Below, one piece after another: positions 34,217-42,718 of a stretch of 64,000 nucleotides of DNA. Position 1 is the stretch's first letter; every line of letters begins with the position of its first letter. The notes beneath the pieces were generated by a model. That model was given only the letters and a program-made list of their open reading frames with translations, was not told where the DNA came from and made no database searches. The DNA comes from Melittangium boletus DSM 14713. GTDB taxonomy: Bacteria > Myxococcota > Myxococcia > Myxococcales > Myxococcaceae. The DNA is taken from positions 6,448,292 through 6,512,291 of the forward strand of contig NZ_CP022163.1 of the NCBI RefSeq assembly GCF_002305855.1, read 5' to 3'. The position numbers and the translations under genes are program-made.

Positions 34217-37042
34217 CTACCGGGACGACGTGCGGCGCATGTGCCGCGCGGGGCGGACCTCGGGGGTGACGGGCAGCGACTTCAGCCAGGTGTCCACGTC
34301 GGCCACGCGGGGCTCCAGACCCGCCGCCTGGAACTGCTCCCGGGCCCGGGCCGCTTCCGCGCGCGCCTCCGTCTTCTGCCCCGTCTCCCAGAGCGCCCGA
34401 GCGAGCGCGAAGTTCGACTCCGCCAGCGTGTCGGGGTCCAGGTCCTCGAAGGCCACGGACTGCCGCAGGGGGGCGATGGCCTCCCGGGGACGGCCCAGTT
34501 TCAGCAACTCCTGACCCACGCCGTCGTACGAGTACGACAGATCCGAGTCATCCGACGGCAGGGACTTGCGCTTCATGTCGAGCGCCTGCTCGTACACCTT
34601 CAAGGCCTCTTCGTGGCGCTTGAGGTCGGACAGGCACATGGCGATCTCGTCCAGGCGGAGCGCGAGCTGGGGCGTGTCCTTGCCGAACAGGAACTCGGCG
34701 ATGTCCGCCGCGGCGCGCGCATGCTCCAGGGCCTGGGTGGGACGGCCCATCTTGCGCAGGGCCGCGGACAGGGCGCTGTGGCGCCGCTCCATGTTCGGAT
34801 GCCGGGGGCCCAGCGACGCCCGGGTCTGGACGAGCGCGTTCTCCAGCAGCTCCACTCCCTGCTCCAGCTCGCCCATGTCCACGAGCAGGCGGCCCAGGTT
34901 GAAGGTGGTGTGGGCGCGCTTCGGGTCATCCGTGGCGAGCGCGCGCTCGCGCAGGGCCCGTGCCTCCTCCAACAGCTTGCGAGCCTCGGGGAAGCGCTGC
35001 TGCTCCTCCGCCAACGTGCTGCGGTTGGCCAGCAGGTCGCCCAGCATCTCGGGATCACCCCCCATGCGCCGCAGCGAGGCCTCGGCCAGTCCCGCCCAGT
35101 TCTCCGCCTGATCGAAGTGCTTGAGCTTGCCCTCCACGAAGAGCAGCCGGATGAGGGTATAGGCCACCATCCGGTCCGCCCGGCCCGCCTCGGCGTCGTA
35201 GACGGCCTGGGACAACAAGCGCGAGGCCTCGGGCGCGCGGCCCATCTGCGCCTGGATGGCGCCCTGGTGGAAGCGCATCTCCGCCAACAGCGGGAGGTGG
35301 CCCGTGGCTTGGATCCGCGCCTCCAGGGGTTGGACCTTCTCCGCCGCGCCCTTGATGCGGCCGGCGGCCAGCAGCGCCGTCACCTCGGACAGTTGCTCAT
35401 CCAGCCGGGCGATCTCCTCGCGCTTGCCGGGGTCCGAGGGCAGCCGCTGCTGCTCGGAGAGCGCCTCCACGTTCGAGCACTCCTGCAGGGTGGGCAGCGA
35501 GTGCGCCGCGTCCAGCGAGCGCTCCACGAGCTTGGGATCCGCCTCGCCCATCAACCCCACCAGGGCCCGGAAGTCCTGGCGCCGCCGCTCCAGACAGCCC
35601 ACCCGGCGGGTGAACAACTCCTCGGGTTGGGAGCCGTGCATGCGCGTGGCCTCACACGCCTCGATGCTCTGGGCCCGCCAGGCCTCGGCATAGTGGCCCA
35701 GGGCCTGGGTCACGCGCGTGGCCATCTCCTGGGCGAAGGGCTGGTTCGTGGCGAGGAAGGAGGCCTGGAGCTTCTGCCGTGCTTCCGGGCTCCAGGTCGT
35801 GTCCATGGGCGTCCCCGCGCCCGCGCACACCTGGGTCCGCTGGTACGCCACGCCGCCCACCACCGAGAGGCCCACCGCCGCCGTGGCCATGCCCGTCACC
35901 CACTTGCGCCGTTTGACCAGCCGCTGCTCCTGCGACAGCGCGTCCAACAGGGTGGCCATCGACGGGAAGCGGGCCCCGGGCTCCAGCTCCAGTCCGCGCA
36001 TCAGCGCGTTGCGCACCCAGGCGGGCACCTTCACCTCGCGCGGGGGCTCCTGGATGATGCGCTCCACGGGCGCGGCCTGGACGATCTCCCGGGCCCGGGC
36101 GGGGGGCGTCATGGGCGCGGTCTGCCGCACCCGCATGGGCGAGGTGGGCTCGGACTGGGACGAGGACTGGGACGAAAGCAGCCTGTCGTTCTTCTCCTTC
36201 TGCTGCCGGCTCGAGTTCGAGTAGGCCCGCATGCGCGCGGGCTCGAAGGCGCGCTTGCCGTAGAGGGCCCAGTACAGCGCCACGCAGAAGCTGAACTGGT
36301 CCGAGCGCGAGTCGAGATCCGCGCCCTGGAACTGCTCCGGCGACATGTAGTTGGGCGTGCCCATGACCAGGCCGCTCTGGGTGAGCTGGGTCTCCAGCAT
36401 GCGGCGATCCAAGGAGACGAGCTCCTGGGCGTCCTCGGGCAGGAAGTCCTCCTCGCGGCCAGAGTCGCCCACCTGGCGGGCCAGTCCGAAGTCGGTGACG
36501 TAGACGCGGCCCTCGCGGCTCATCAGGACGTTGGCGGGCTTGAAGTCGCGGTGCACCAGTCCCGCGGCGTGCGCGGCCTGCAAGCCCCGTCCGGCGTCCA
36601 GGAACTTCTCCAGCACCAGGCGCCAGGGGTGGCTCCCCTCCTTCATCCAGGAACCCAGGGTGCCGCCGTCCACCAACTCCATGGCGAGGAAGACCTGGGC
36701 GCCCCACACCCCCACGTCGAAGATGGGGATGACGTTGGGGTGGGAGATGCGCGCCATGGCCTGGGCTTCGCGCTGCAGCCGGGCCCGCGCCAGCTCCGGA
36801 TCCGTCCGCCCATCCGAGTGCAGCAGCTTGAGGGCCACCTTGCGATCCAGGTCCGGATCATAGGCGGAGTACACCACCCCCATGCCGCCTTCCCCCAGCT
36901 TCTTGAGCAGGAGGTAGCGCCCCACCTGGGTGACCGGCAGCTCCTCCTGCCGCGACGTGCCCCGCTCGGAGCGGCCGGTGTCGAGGACCGATGGACGCGA
37001 GTCCTTCCCACCACTTCCGGACCTCAGATCTCTCGTCGTCAT
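34217..37042 (-). CDS. membrane Ser/Thr protein kinase with C-terminal TPR domain
   Basis: I chose the ATG at 37042; a TTG at 37105 is an alternative. The 941-residue protein has a cytoplasmic kinase domain (about 35-340) with GEGGMGVV, VALK (K72), HRDFKPANVL (D166) and DFGLAR. In place of the usual single activation loop it has a Ser-rich insert after the DFG region. A transmembrane helix lies near 380-400 (WVTGMATAAVGLSVVGG), and the outside region holds about 540 residues of tetratricopeptide-like helices (PEASRLLSQAVYDAE, ALEHARAAADIAEF and others). Such Hanks-type kinases are abundant in myxobacteria. The TPR part probably senses a partner. It is divergent from the C39-like gene. Confidence 0.93.
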   Translation of the reverse strand: MTTRDLRSGSGGKDSRPSVLDTGRSERGTSRQEELPVTQVGRYLLLKKLGEGGMGVVYSAYDPDLDRKVALKLLHSDGRTDPELARARLQREAQAMARISHPNVIPIFDVGVWGAQVFLAMELVDGGTLGSWMKEGSHPWRLVLEKFLDAGRGLQAAHAAGLVHRDFKPANVLMSREGRVYVTDFGLARQVGDSGREEDFLPEDAQELVSLDRRMLETQLTQSGLVMGTPNYMSPEQFQGADLDSRSDQFSFCVALYWALYGKRAFEPARMRAYSNSSRQQKEKNDRLLSSQSSSQSEPTSPMRVRQTAPMTPPARAREIVQAAPVERIIQEPPREVKVPAWVRNALMRGLELEPGARFPSMATLLDALSQEQRLVKRRKWVTGMATAAVGLSVVGGVAYQRTQVCAGAGTPMDTTWSPEARQKLQASFLATNQPFAQEMATRVTQALGHYAEAWRAQSIEACEATRMHGSQPEELFTRRVGCLERRRQDFRALVGLMGEADPKLVERSLDAAHSLPTLQECSNVEALSEQQRLPSDPGKREEIARLDEQLSEVTALLAAGRIKGAAEKVQPLEARIQATGHLPLLAEMRFHQGAIQAQMGRAPEASRLLSQAVYDAEAGRADRMVAYTLIRLLFVEGKLKHFDQAENWAGLAEASLRRMGGDPEMLGDLLANRSTLAEEQQRFPEARKLLEEARALRERALATDDPKRAHTTFNLGRLLVDMGELEQGVELLENALVQTRASLGPRHPNMERRHSALSAALRKMGRPTQALEHARAAADIAEFLFGKDTPQLALRLDEIAMCLSDLKRHEEALKVYEQALDMKRKSLPSDDSDLSYSYDGVGQELLKLGRPREAIAPLRQSVAFEDLDPDTLAESNFALARALWETGQKTEARAEAARAREQFQAAGLEPRVADVDTWLKSLPVTPEVRPARHMRRTSSR

Positions 37043-37190
37043 GTCGGCCAAACCCGTTTTCTCAGGGAGACCTCGAGGATTCCACCCCTGCCCCCATTTT
37101 GCCAAGTTGTGGAAAAAGGTATTCTCAAGGAAATTCCGACGAAACTCGGAATCGATTCAGCGCGATAAAGCAGTAAACCGGGAGCGAATC

Positions 37191-38057
37191 ATGAGCATGA
37201 ACGTGTCTTCGAAGGTGGGCAACCCCATCCCCTGGGCGCAGCCGAACGCGACCCCCGCGGTTCAGTCCCCCGCCGCCGTGGATACGGCCGCTCCCGCCTT
37301 GCCGACGGCGCCGGCGGCCCCGGCGCTGCCTGTCGACTCCTTCGAGGTCGCCGAGGTGGGCGCCGAGCAGTGGTCGGAGAAGTACGCGGCGGGGGGCGTG
37401 TCCGGCACGGACAACGTCTTCGCCCAGGAGCAGCTCGAGAAGGGCGGCTGGGCCAACGACACCGTCCCCACGCGGCAGAACAACGACATCGACTGCGGCG
37501 CGGCGGTGGCCACCATGCTCAGCGGCGCGAAGAACCCCATGGGCGCCGAGGGACAGCGGCAGCTGATGGACCAGCTGCAATCCCAGTTCGGCTCCGCGGA
37601 GGGCACCACGCCGGAGCAGATGACCCAGATGCTGGCGCACGTGGGCGTGGAAGTCCGCCGCGGCGACGCCACCCTGGACCAGAACGCCCTGGCGGGCACG
37701 CTGTCCATGGGCGGCAAGACGGCCGCCATGGTGGACTCCAACATCATCCGCCCCGGAGGCGGCAACGAGCCCGGTTCCGCGCACTGGGTCGTCGTGGACG
37801 GCATGAACAGCGAGGGCGACTACCAGGTCCGCGACCCGAGCGATGGCTCCACCTACTACGTGAAGCCCGAGCAGCTGGCGTCGGCCATGGACACCGCTCG
37901 CTCGCAGCACAACGGCGGCGGCATGCTCTTCGTGGAGAACGCGCGCGCGGGCGAGCAGGACCTGCTCAACGCGGGCTCGGGCAAGAGCGAAGCGCTCGGT
38001 AAGGGCCCGGGCACGGGCTCCAAGGCCTGGAAGAACAGCAGCGAGACCCCCTGGTAG
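37191..38057 (+). CDS. papain/C39-like cysteine peptidase, candidate effector
   Basis: I chose the ATG at 37191 (MSMNVSSKVG). The 288-residue protein has no signal peptide; residues 1-50 are Ala/Pro-rich and probably disordered. The catalytic core looks like C39/papain: Q96 six residues before C102 (QNNDIDCGAA), H198 (HWVVVDGM) and D215 or D218 (VRDPSDG). Absence of a Sec signal with an unstructured leader is common in proteins moved by other routes, so an effector or toxin role is an inference. It is divergent from the TPR kinase. Confidence 0.72.
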   Translation: MSMNVSSKVGNPIPWAQPNATPAVQSPAAVDTAAPALPTAPAAPALPVDSFEVAEVGAEQWSEKYAAGGVSGTDNVFAQEQLEKGGWANDTVPTRQNNDIDCGAAVATMLSGAKNPMGAEGQRQLMDQLQSQFGSAEGTTPEQMTQMLAHVGVEVRRGDATLDQNALAGTLSMGGKTAAMVDSNIIRPGGGNEPGSAHWVVVDGMNSEGDYQVRDPSDGSTYYVKPEQLASAMDTARSQHNGGGMLFVENARAGEQDLLNAGSGKSEALGKGPGTGSKAWKNSSETPW

Positions 38058-38084
38058 TGGCAGGAGGCTTCGGCGCCGGTCGGC

Positions 38085-38555
38085 TCAGTCCCCCCGGGCG
38101 GGATTGAGCCGTTCGTCGTACGGCCGGGAGCCCGACGGCTCCGCCGACACGAAGGCGAGCTTCGTCCACCCCTTCTGGTTGGACTTGAGCCGGGCGACGA
38201 CGCTGTAGCAGGTGATGGCGGTCCGCTTCGCGAACTCCGCGTTGTTCTGGGCGTTCATCGACTCGGCCGTCTGTTTCGGGACGTCCTCGACCTCGACCGT
38301 GCCCACCAGGCCCGTGCGCTTCTGGATGGCGGCGTCCTTGGGATCACACGGCTCGGCGTAGATGAGGCCGGGCGAGTCCGCGAGGACGCCCGAGGGCGCC
38401 ACATGCAATTGGAAGACACGGCCCGGTTTGGCCTTCTGGAGCTCCCGGAAGCTCTTGACCTTGACGGGCTCGGTCTTCTTCGGCTCCTCGGCGCCCCCGC
38501 GCGTCGCGCTCAGGACGCACACTCCCACGATCACACAGCTCAGCAGCCTGGACAT
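38085..38555 (-). CDS. small exported protein of unknown function
   Basis: The 156-residue protein has a signal peptide (about 1-22). The mature part has FRELQKAKPGRVFQLHV, GLIYAEPCDPKDAA, and a C-terminal CYSVVARLKSNQKGW, with two cysteines that could pair. No family recognised. It faces the C39-like gene tail to tail, 27 bp apart. Confidence 0.6.
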   Translation of the reverse strand: MSRLLSCVIVGVCVLSATRGGAEEPKKTEPVKVKSFRELQKAKPGRVFQLHVAPSGVLADSPGLIYAEPCDPKDAAIQKRTGLVGTVEVEDVPKQTAESMNAQNNAEFAKRTAITCYSVVARLKSNQKGWTKLAFVSAEPSGSRPYDERLNPARGD

Positions 38556-38618
38556 GTCTTGGTTCTCCTGGGGAAGGACGCGAGGGTGACCCGTGCCCCT
38601 CCCCTGGAGGCGCGGGAA

Positions 38619-39215
38619 TCAGCGTTTGACGCTGTACCTCAGGAGCACGATACCGGTGCGGTACGTCTTGGTGGAGAGCAGTTCCAGGGGAATGTCCTGG
38701 GGCAGCCGCGAGACGACGGGCTTGCCCGACCCGAGCAGGACGGGATTGAGTTTGATCTGCACCTCGTCGATGAGCCCCTCGGCGAAGAGCGTCCGGGCCA
38801 GGTTCCCGCCACCGCAAAGATAGATGTCCTTGTGGGCGTGGGCCTGGGCTCCCCGGATGACGCGGCCCCAAGCGATGTCCTCGCCGGCCCGCTCCTTGAG
38901 GCCGCGGACGACGTCGGCGGCGTTCTCGCGCACCAGCTGCACGCGGGGATTCGGGCTGTCCTTCAAGGTCCGGGAGAAGACATAGGTTTCCATCCCCGGG
39001 TAGGGATCGCTCACCCCGGCCTTCAATCCGATGTCATAGGTGCTTCGGCCCATCAAGACCGTGTCGTACTCGGAGGCCAGCGAGAAGAGGTAGTCCGTGA
39101 CGTTCTCCGCCTGGAGGTCTCCCGGAAAACAATCGGTGGATTCGTCCTCGCGAGCGATGAATCCATCGAGTGACATGGCCACGTGATACCTGAGCTTGCG
39201 TGTCTGGGGTTGCAT
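38619..39215 (-). CDS. dihydrofolate reductase family protein (RibD C-terminal-like)
   Basis: The 198-residue protein has the DHFR/RibD_C layout: YHVAMSLDGFIAREDESTD at the start, TVLMGRSTYDIG in the middle, and EDIAWGRVI..KDIYLCGGGNLARTLF near the end. Such enzymes reduce pterin- or deazaflavin-type substrates with NADPH; the exact substrate is not given by the sequence. An AGGAG site precedes the ATG. It follows the aldo/keto reductase gene by 18 bp and is likely co-transcribed. Confidence 0.87.
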   Translation of the reverse strand: MQPQTRKLRYHVAMSLDGFIAREDESTDCFPGDLQAENVTDYLFSLASEYDTVLMGRSTYDIGLKAGVSDPYPGMETYVFSRTLKDSPNPRVQLVRENAADVVRGLKERAGEDIAWGRVIRGAQAHAHKDIYLCGGGNLARTLFAEGLIDEVQIKLNPVLLGSGKPVVSRLPQDIPLELLSTKTYRTGIVLLRYSVKR

Positions 39216-39233
39216 GGCTTGCTCCTGTGATGT

Positions 39234-40055
39234 TTACAGCCCGAGGTGTTCCACCATCCGCGTCCGGGTCTTCGCATCGGGCAGACGTCCCGAGCCCGCG
39301 CGCAGGTTGTCCTCCAGGTGGCGGGGCTTGCTCGTGGCGGGAATGGGGCAGGTCACCGCGGGGTGCCCCAGGATGTATTTGAGGAAGAACTCCGCCCAAC
39401 CCTGGCAGTCGAAATCCGCCGCCCAGGAGGGCAGGGGCTTGCCCTTCACGCGCTGGAAGAGCTCTCCGCCCTCGAAGGGGCGCATCACCAGCACCGCGGT
39501 GCCGGTCTCGGCGGCCGCGGGCAACAACCGCCGCTCCGCGTCACGCAGGGCGATGGAGTAGGGCAACTGGATGAAGTCCAGCGCCTCCTCTCTCAACAGC
39601 TTCTCCAGCTCATCGAAGGCGCCGCGCTGGTAGTGCGTCACGCCGAGGTAGCGGATGCGCCCTTCCTTCTTCCACTCGCGCAGGATGGGCAGGTGGGTGC
39701 GCCAGTCCACCAGGTTGTGCACCTGCATCAAATCAATCTTCCCGTGACCCATTTTGCGCAGGGAGTCACGCATCTGTTCCAGACCCGCTTCCCGGCCAGT
39801 GGTCCATACCTTGGTGGCGATGAACGGGGTCTGTTCTTGTCCCAGCTCGCGCAGCAGGTCCCCCGTCACCGCCTCGGCGCGGCCATACATGGGGGAGGAA
39901 TCGATGACCCGGGCCCCGGCCTCGAGGAAGCGCCGCAAGACTTCCTTCTGGGCGGCCCGCTCCTCCCGGGACGCGCCCACGTCGAAGGTCTGCCAGGTGC
40001 CGAGCCCGATGACGGGCAGCTTCTCTCCGGTTTTGGGGATCGTGCGTGTCAGCAT
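39234..40055 (-). CDS. aldo/keto reductase
   Basis: The 273-residue protein has the aldo/keto reductase landmarks LPVIGLGTWQTF, VIDSSPMYGRAEAVTGDLL (catalytic Tyr), KIDLMQVHN, IRYLGVTHY and CPIPATSKPRHLEDN. These NADPH-dependent enzymes reduce carbonyls to alcohols. The substrate is unknown. It reads divergently from the RlpA-like gene across a 241-bp region with an AT-rich stretch near 40110-40150. Confidence 0.9.
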   Translation of the reverse strand: MLTRTIPKTGEKLPVIGLGTWQTFDVGASREERAAQKEVLRRFLEAGARVIDSSPMYGRAEAVTGDLLRELGQEQTPFIATKVWTTGREAGLEQMRDSLRKMGHGKIDLMQVHNLVDWRTHLPILREWKKEGRIRYLGVTHYQRGAFDELEKLLREEALDFIQLPYSIALRDAERRLLPAAAETGTAVLVMRPFEGGELFQRVKGKPLPSWAADFDCQGWAEFFLKYILGHPAVTCPIPATSKPRHLEDNLRAGSGRLPDAKTRTRMVEHLGL

Positions 40056-40109
40056 CCCGTCATCGTACGGGCACGAACGGCTCCTGGCACCTCTCCCGTG
40101 CGCTCATAC

Positions 40110-40160
40110 GGAATTTATAACAATACACATGTAATTCGAATAAATCGGCTCTGTCTGCTT
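40110..40160 (+). promoter_or_regulatory. AT-rich likely promoter region between aldo/keto reductase and RlpA-like genes
   Basis: A stretch of TTTATAACAATACACATG and GTAATTCGAATAAAT is unusually AT-rich for this genome and lies in the divergent intergenic region. No consensus pair can be assigned with confidence. Confidence 0.3.
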
Positions 40161-40296
40161 GGTTGGCCATTTACTTTTGGTCCTGGAAGTCTTATTCCCA
40201 CGGTGCTTTCAACATCGCGCGCGGTCACGCGCCGTCAGCGGTTGCACCGCTGTGTCTTCAATCCAGACAACCCCCCCTGCATCCTGGAGACTGTCC

Positions 40297-40701
40297 ATGA
40301 ACGGAAAGAACCTGCGTCGTACCGCCGTTGTCGCTTCTTGCCTGGCCGCCCTGGGTGGCGTGGTGGCCGCCGTGCAGGCGCCTCCCGCCGAGGCCTCGCA
40401 GATGGGCACCATGGCCACCTGCGTCGCCAGCTGGTACGGCGCGGTGGGTGAGATTCCCGAGGGATGGCCGACCGCCAGTGGCGAGCCCTTCCACCGTCTG
40501 GCGCTCAAGGCCGCCCACAACTCCTTCCCCTTCGGCACCAAGGTCAAGGTGACCTACCAGGGCAAGTCGGTCACGGTGGACATCAACGATCGTGGCGGCT
40601 TCGGCGCCCCGCGCTGCCTGGATCTCACCTACGGCGCCTTCACGAAGATCGCCAACCCGGATCTCGGCATCATCAACGTGCAGTACGAAGTGGTGCGGTA
40701 A
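40297..40701 (+). CDS. RlpA-like double-psi beta-barrel secreted protein
   Basis: I chose the ATG at 40297, which gives a signal peptide (about 1-32). The 134-residue product contains the RlpA core: CVASWYG, TASGEPF, AAHNSFPFGTKVKVTYQGKSVTVDINDRGGF, and DLTYGAFTKIA. RlpA-like proteins bind or cut glycan strands of peptidoglycan at division sites. Here the SPOR domain is absent, so it may be a free double-psi barrel. It ends in a strong hairpin. Confidence 0.86.
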   Translation: MNGKNLRRTAVVASCLAALGGVVAAVQAPPAEASQMGTMATCVASWYGAVGEIPEGWPTASGEPFHRLALKAAHNSFPFGTKVKVTYQGKSVTVDINDRGGFGAPRCLDLTYGAFTKIANPDLGIINVQYEVVR

Positions 40702-40708
40702 TTCACCC

Positions 40709-40734
40709 GGCGCGGAGGCTTCGCCCTCCGCGCC
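40709..40734 (+). terminator. strong terminator after the RlpA-like gene
   Basis: GGCGCGGAGG (40709-40718) pairs perfectly with CCTCCGCGCC (40725-40734) around a CTTCGC loop (UUCG type), 8 bp after the stop. A second, imperfect stem lies at about 40742-40780, so the region may stop transcription in both directions. Confidence 0.7.
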
Positions 40735-40789
40735 ATGACCCTCGGGCGCTCCATCACGCGAGTGACGAGCGCTCGGGGCGCGCCATGTC

Positions 40790-41893
40790 TCAAGAGAGAC
40801 TGGCGAGGGCTTCCTTGCTGAAGTCGGACAACTCGTGGTTGCGGCCCTCGTGAATCTTCCGGGCCCATTGCGGATCGGCCAGGAGCGCGCGGCCAACCGC
40901 CACCAGGTCGAACTCCTCACGCTCCAGCCGGTGCAGCAGGTTGTCGAGCGAGGCGGGCTTCGAGCTGGTGCCCTTGCTCAGGGACTCGGTGAACTCCCCC
41001 GTCAGTCCCACCGAGCCGACGGTGATCGTGGGTTTGCCGGTGAGCTTGCGCGCCCAGCCCGCGAAGTTGAGCTCCGAGCCCTCGAATTCCGGCTCCCAGA
41101 AGCGGCGCTGTGAGCAGTGCAGGATGTCCGTCCCGGCCTCGACGAGCGGCGTGAGCCATGCCTCCATTTCCTGGGGCGTGTGGGCGAGCTTGACGCTGAA
41201 GTCCTGCTGCTTCCACTGGGACAGGCGCAGGAGGATGGCGAAGTCCTCGCCCACGGCGGAGCGGATGGACTTCACCACCTCGGCGCCAAAGCGGGCGCGC
41301 TCGGCGATGGTGGCACCGCCATAGCGGTCGCTCCGCTGGTTCACGCCTCCCCAGAAGAACTGATCGATCAGATAGCCGTGGGCCCCGTGGATCTCCACCG
41401 CGTCGAAGCCGAGCCGCTTCGCGTCCGCGGCGGCCCGCCCGAAGGCGGCGAGGGTATCGGCGATGGCCTCGTCGGTCATCGGCTCGGTGAAGCGCTTGCC
41501 CGGCGAGGACATCCCGGAGGGGCTGTCCACGGGGGGCGGTGCGACCCAGGTCGTCATGGGGTTGCGCACCGAGCCCACGTGCCAGAGCTGGGGGGCCATC
41601 TGCCCGCCGCCCGCGTGCACCGCGTCGATGACCTGCTTCCAGCCGGCGAGGGACTGCTCGCCATGGAAGTTCGGCACGTTGGGATCATTCAGGGAGGCGG
41701 GCCGGGCAACGCCCGTTCCCTCGGAGAGGATGAGGCCCACCTCCGCTTCCGCGCGCCGACGGTAATAGCCGGCCACGTCGGGCGTGGGCACGCCTCCGGG
41801 GGAGAAGGAGCGCGTCATGGGCGCCATGACGATGCGGTTCTTCAGGTGCAGCGACTTGCAGGAGAAGGGACGGAACAATGCTTCTGCGGCCAA
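40790..41893 (-). CDS. NADH:flavin oxidoreductase (Old Yellow Enzyme family)
   Basis: The 367-residue protein starts at a TTG with CGGAG upstream. It has the FMN barrel landmarks LFRPFSCKSLHLKNRIVMAPMTR, PQLWHVGS, VEIHGAHGYLIDQFFWGGVNQRSDRYGG and VAVGRALLADPQW. Old Yellow Enzymes reduce activated C=C bonds of enones using NAD(P)H and FMN. The physiological substrate is unknown. Confidence 0.92.
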   Translation of the reverse strand: MAAEALFRPFSCKSLHLKNRIVMAPMTRSFSPGGVPTPDVAGYYRRRAEAEVGLILSEGTGVARPASLNDPNVPNFHGEQSLAGWKQVIDAVHAGGGQMAPQLWHVGSVRNPMTTWVAPPPVDSPSGMSSPGKRFTEPMTDEAIADTLAAFGRAAADAKRLGFDAVEIHGAHGYLIDQFFWGGVNQRSDRYGGATIAERARFGAEVVKSIRSAVGEDFAILLRLSQWKQQDFSVKLAHTPQEMEAWLTPLVEAGTDILHCSQRRFWEPEFEGSELNFAGWARKLTGKPTITVGSVGLTGEFTESLSKGTSSKPASLDNLLHRLEREEFDLVAVGRALLADPQWARKIHEGRNHELSDFSKEALASLS

Positions 41894-42051
41894 GGGACAG
41901 ATCTCCGGGTCAACGACGCTCGCGCTTCATGCGCGTGTTGCGACGCGCCTATTCATGGCGCGTGACCCGATGTTCCGCATCGCGAAAGCGAGGCCGCACA
42001 CGCGATTGGCTCCCCATGACATGGGGGGGAAGCTCCGCACAGTTCCCCACC

Positions 42052-42597
42052 TCAGCGCGAGGAGTCGTCGTCCACCCGCTTCAAGCCGGACGCGTAGCGC
42101 CTCCATCGCTCCGTGTACCCACGCGCCGATTGCCGGAGGCTCTCGATGGCGGCCGCGTCGAGCGTGCGCACCGCCTTGGCCGGGACCCCGACGATCAGTG
42201 ACCCGTCGGGGAATTCCTTTCCCTCGGTGACCAGGGCGTTGGCGCCGATGAGGCAGTTCGCGCCGATCTTCGCGCCATTGAGCACCGTGGCGCCCATTCC
42301 CACCAACGAGTTCTCTCCAATGGTGCAGCCATGGAGGATGGCGTGATGTCCGACGGTGCAGCCGGCGCCGAGCTTCAGCGGAAACCCTGGATCCGCGTGC
42401 AGCACGGCGCCGTCCTGGATGTTCGTGGCGTCGCCGATATCGATCAACTCGTTGTCCCCCCGCACGACCGCGCCAAACCAGATGCCGACATCCCGCCCCA
42501 GCCGGACGTGCCCAATCACCTGGGCGCCTGGCGCGACCCAGAATTGTCCTTCCTCCGGAAGAGAGGGCCTGAGTTCGTCCAACGCATAGATCGCCAT
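42052..42597 (-). CDS. gamma-class carbonic anhydrase-like protein
   Basis: I chose the ATG at 42597. The 181-residue product is a left-handed beta-helix with the gamma-CA pattern: VWFGAVVRGD-type (IWFGAVVRGDNELIDIGDATNIQDGAVLH), GHHAILHG for metal ligands, and KIGANCLIGANALV. The three His ligand positions appear to be present. These proteins hydrate carbon dioxide or are simple scaffolds. A perfect terminator hairpin separates it from the upstream CotH gene. Confidence 0.87.
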   Translation of the reverse strand: MAIYALDELRPSLPEEGQFWVAPGAQVIGHVRLGRDVGIWFGAVVRGDNELIDIGDATNIQDGAVLHADPGFPLKLGAGCTVGHHAILHGCTIGENSLVGMGATVLNGAKIGANCLIGANALVTEGKEFPDGSLIVGVPAKAVRTLDAAAIESLRQSARGYTERWRRYASGLKRVDDDSSR

Positions 42598-42664
42598 GGA
42601 AAACCTCGTTTCATGAAGGGGGGCGGGCACGTGTTCCTGGGGCTTCATACACCGTTGGGGACGA

Positions 42665-42706
42665 CGGCGGAGGCGCGTCTGGTGAGAGCTTCGCGCCTCC
42701 GCCGTG
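42665..42706 (-). terminator. perfect 14-bp hairpin after the first CotH-like gene
   Basis: ACGGCGGAGGCGCG (42665-42678) pairs without mismatch with CGCGCCTCCGCCGT (42693-42706), loop 14 nt, 13 bp downstream of the stop codon at 42719. Confidence 0.68.
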
Positions 42707-42718
42707 GGTCCTCGAGCC

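Noticed and set aside
34241..37168. 975-codon plus-strand frame opposite the Ser/Thr kinase
   Set aside because: Antisense shadow of the kinase with intact K72 and D166; the translation is an Arg/Leu/Gly-rich low-complexity chain.
40086..40102. Sigma-54-like TGGCAC near 40086 followed by CGTGC
   Set aside because: The second half does not match TTGC, and the distance to the RlpA-like start is about 200 bp, so chance is likely.
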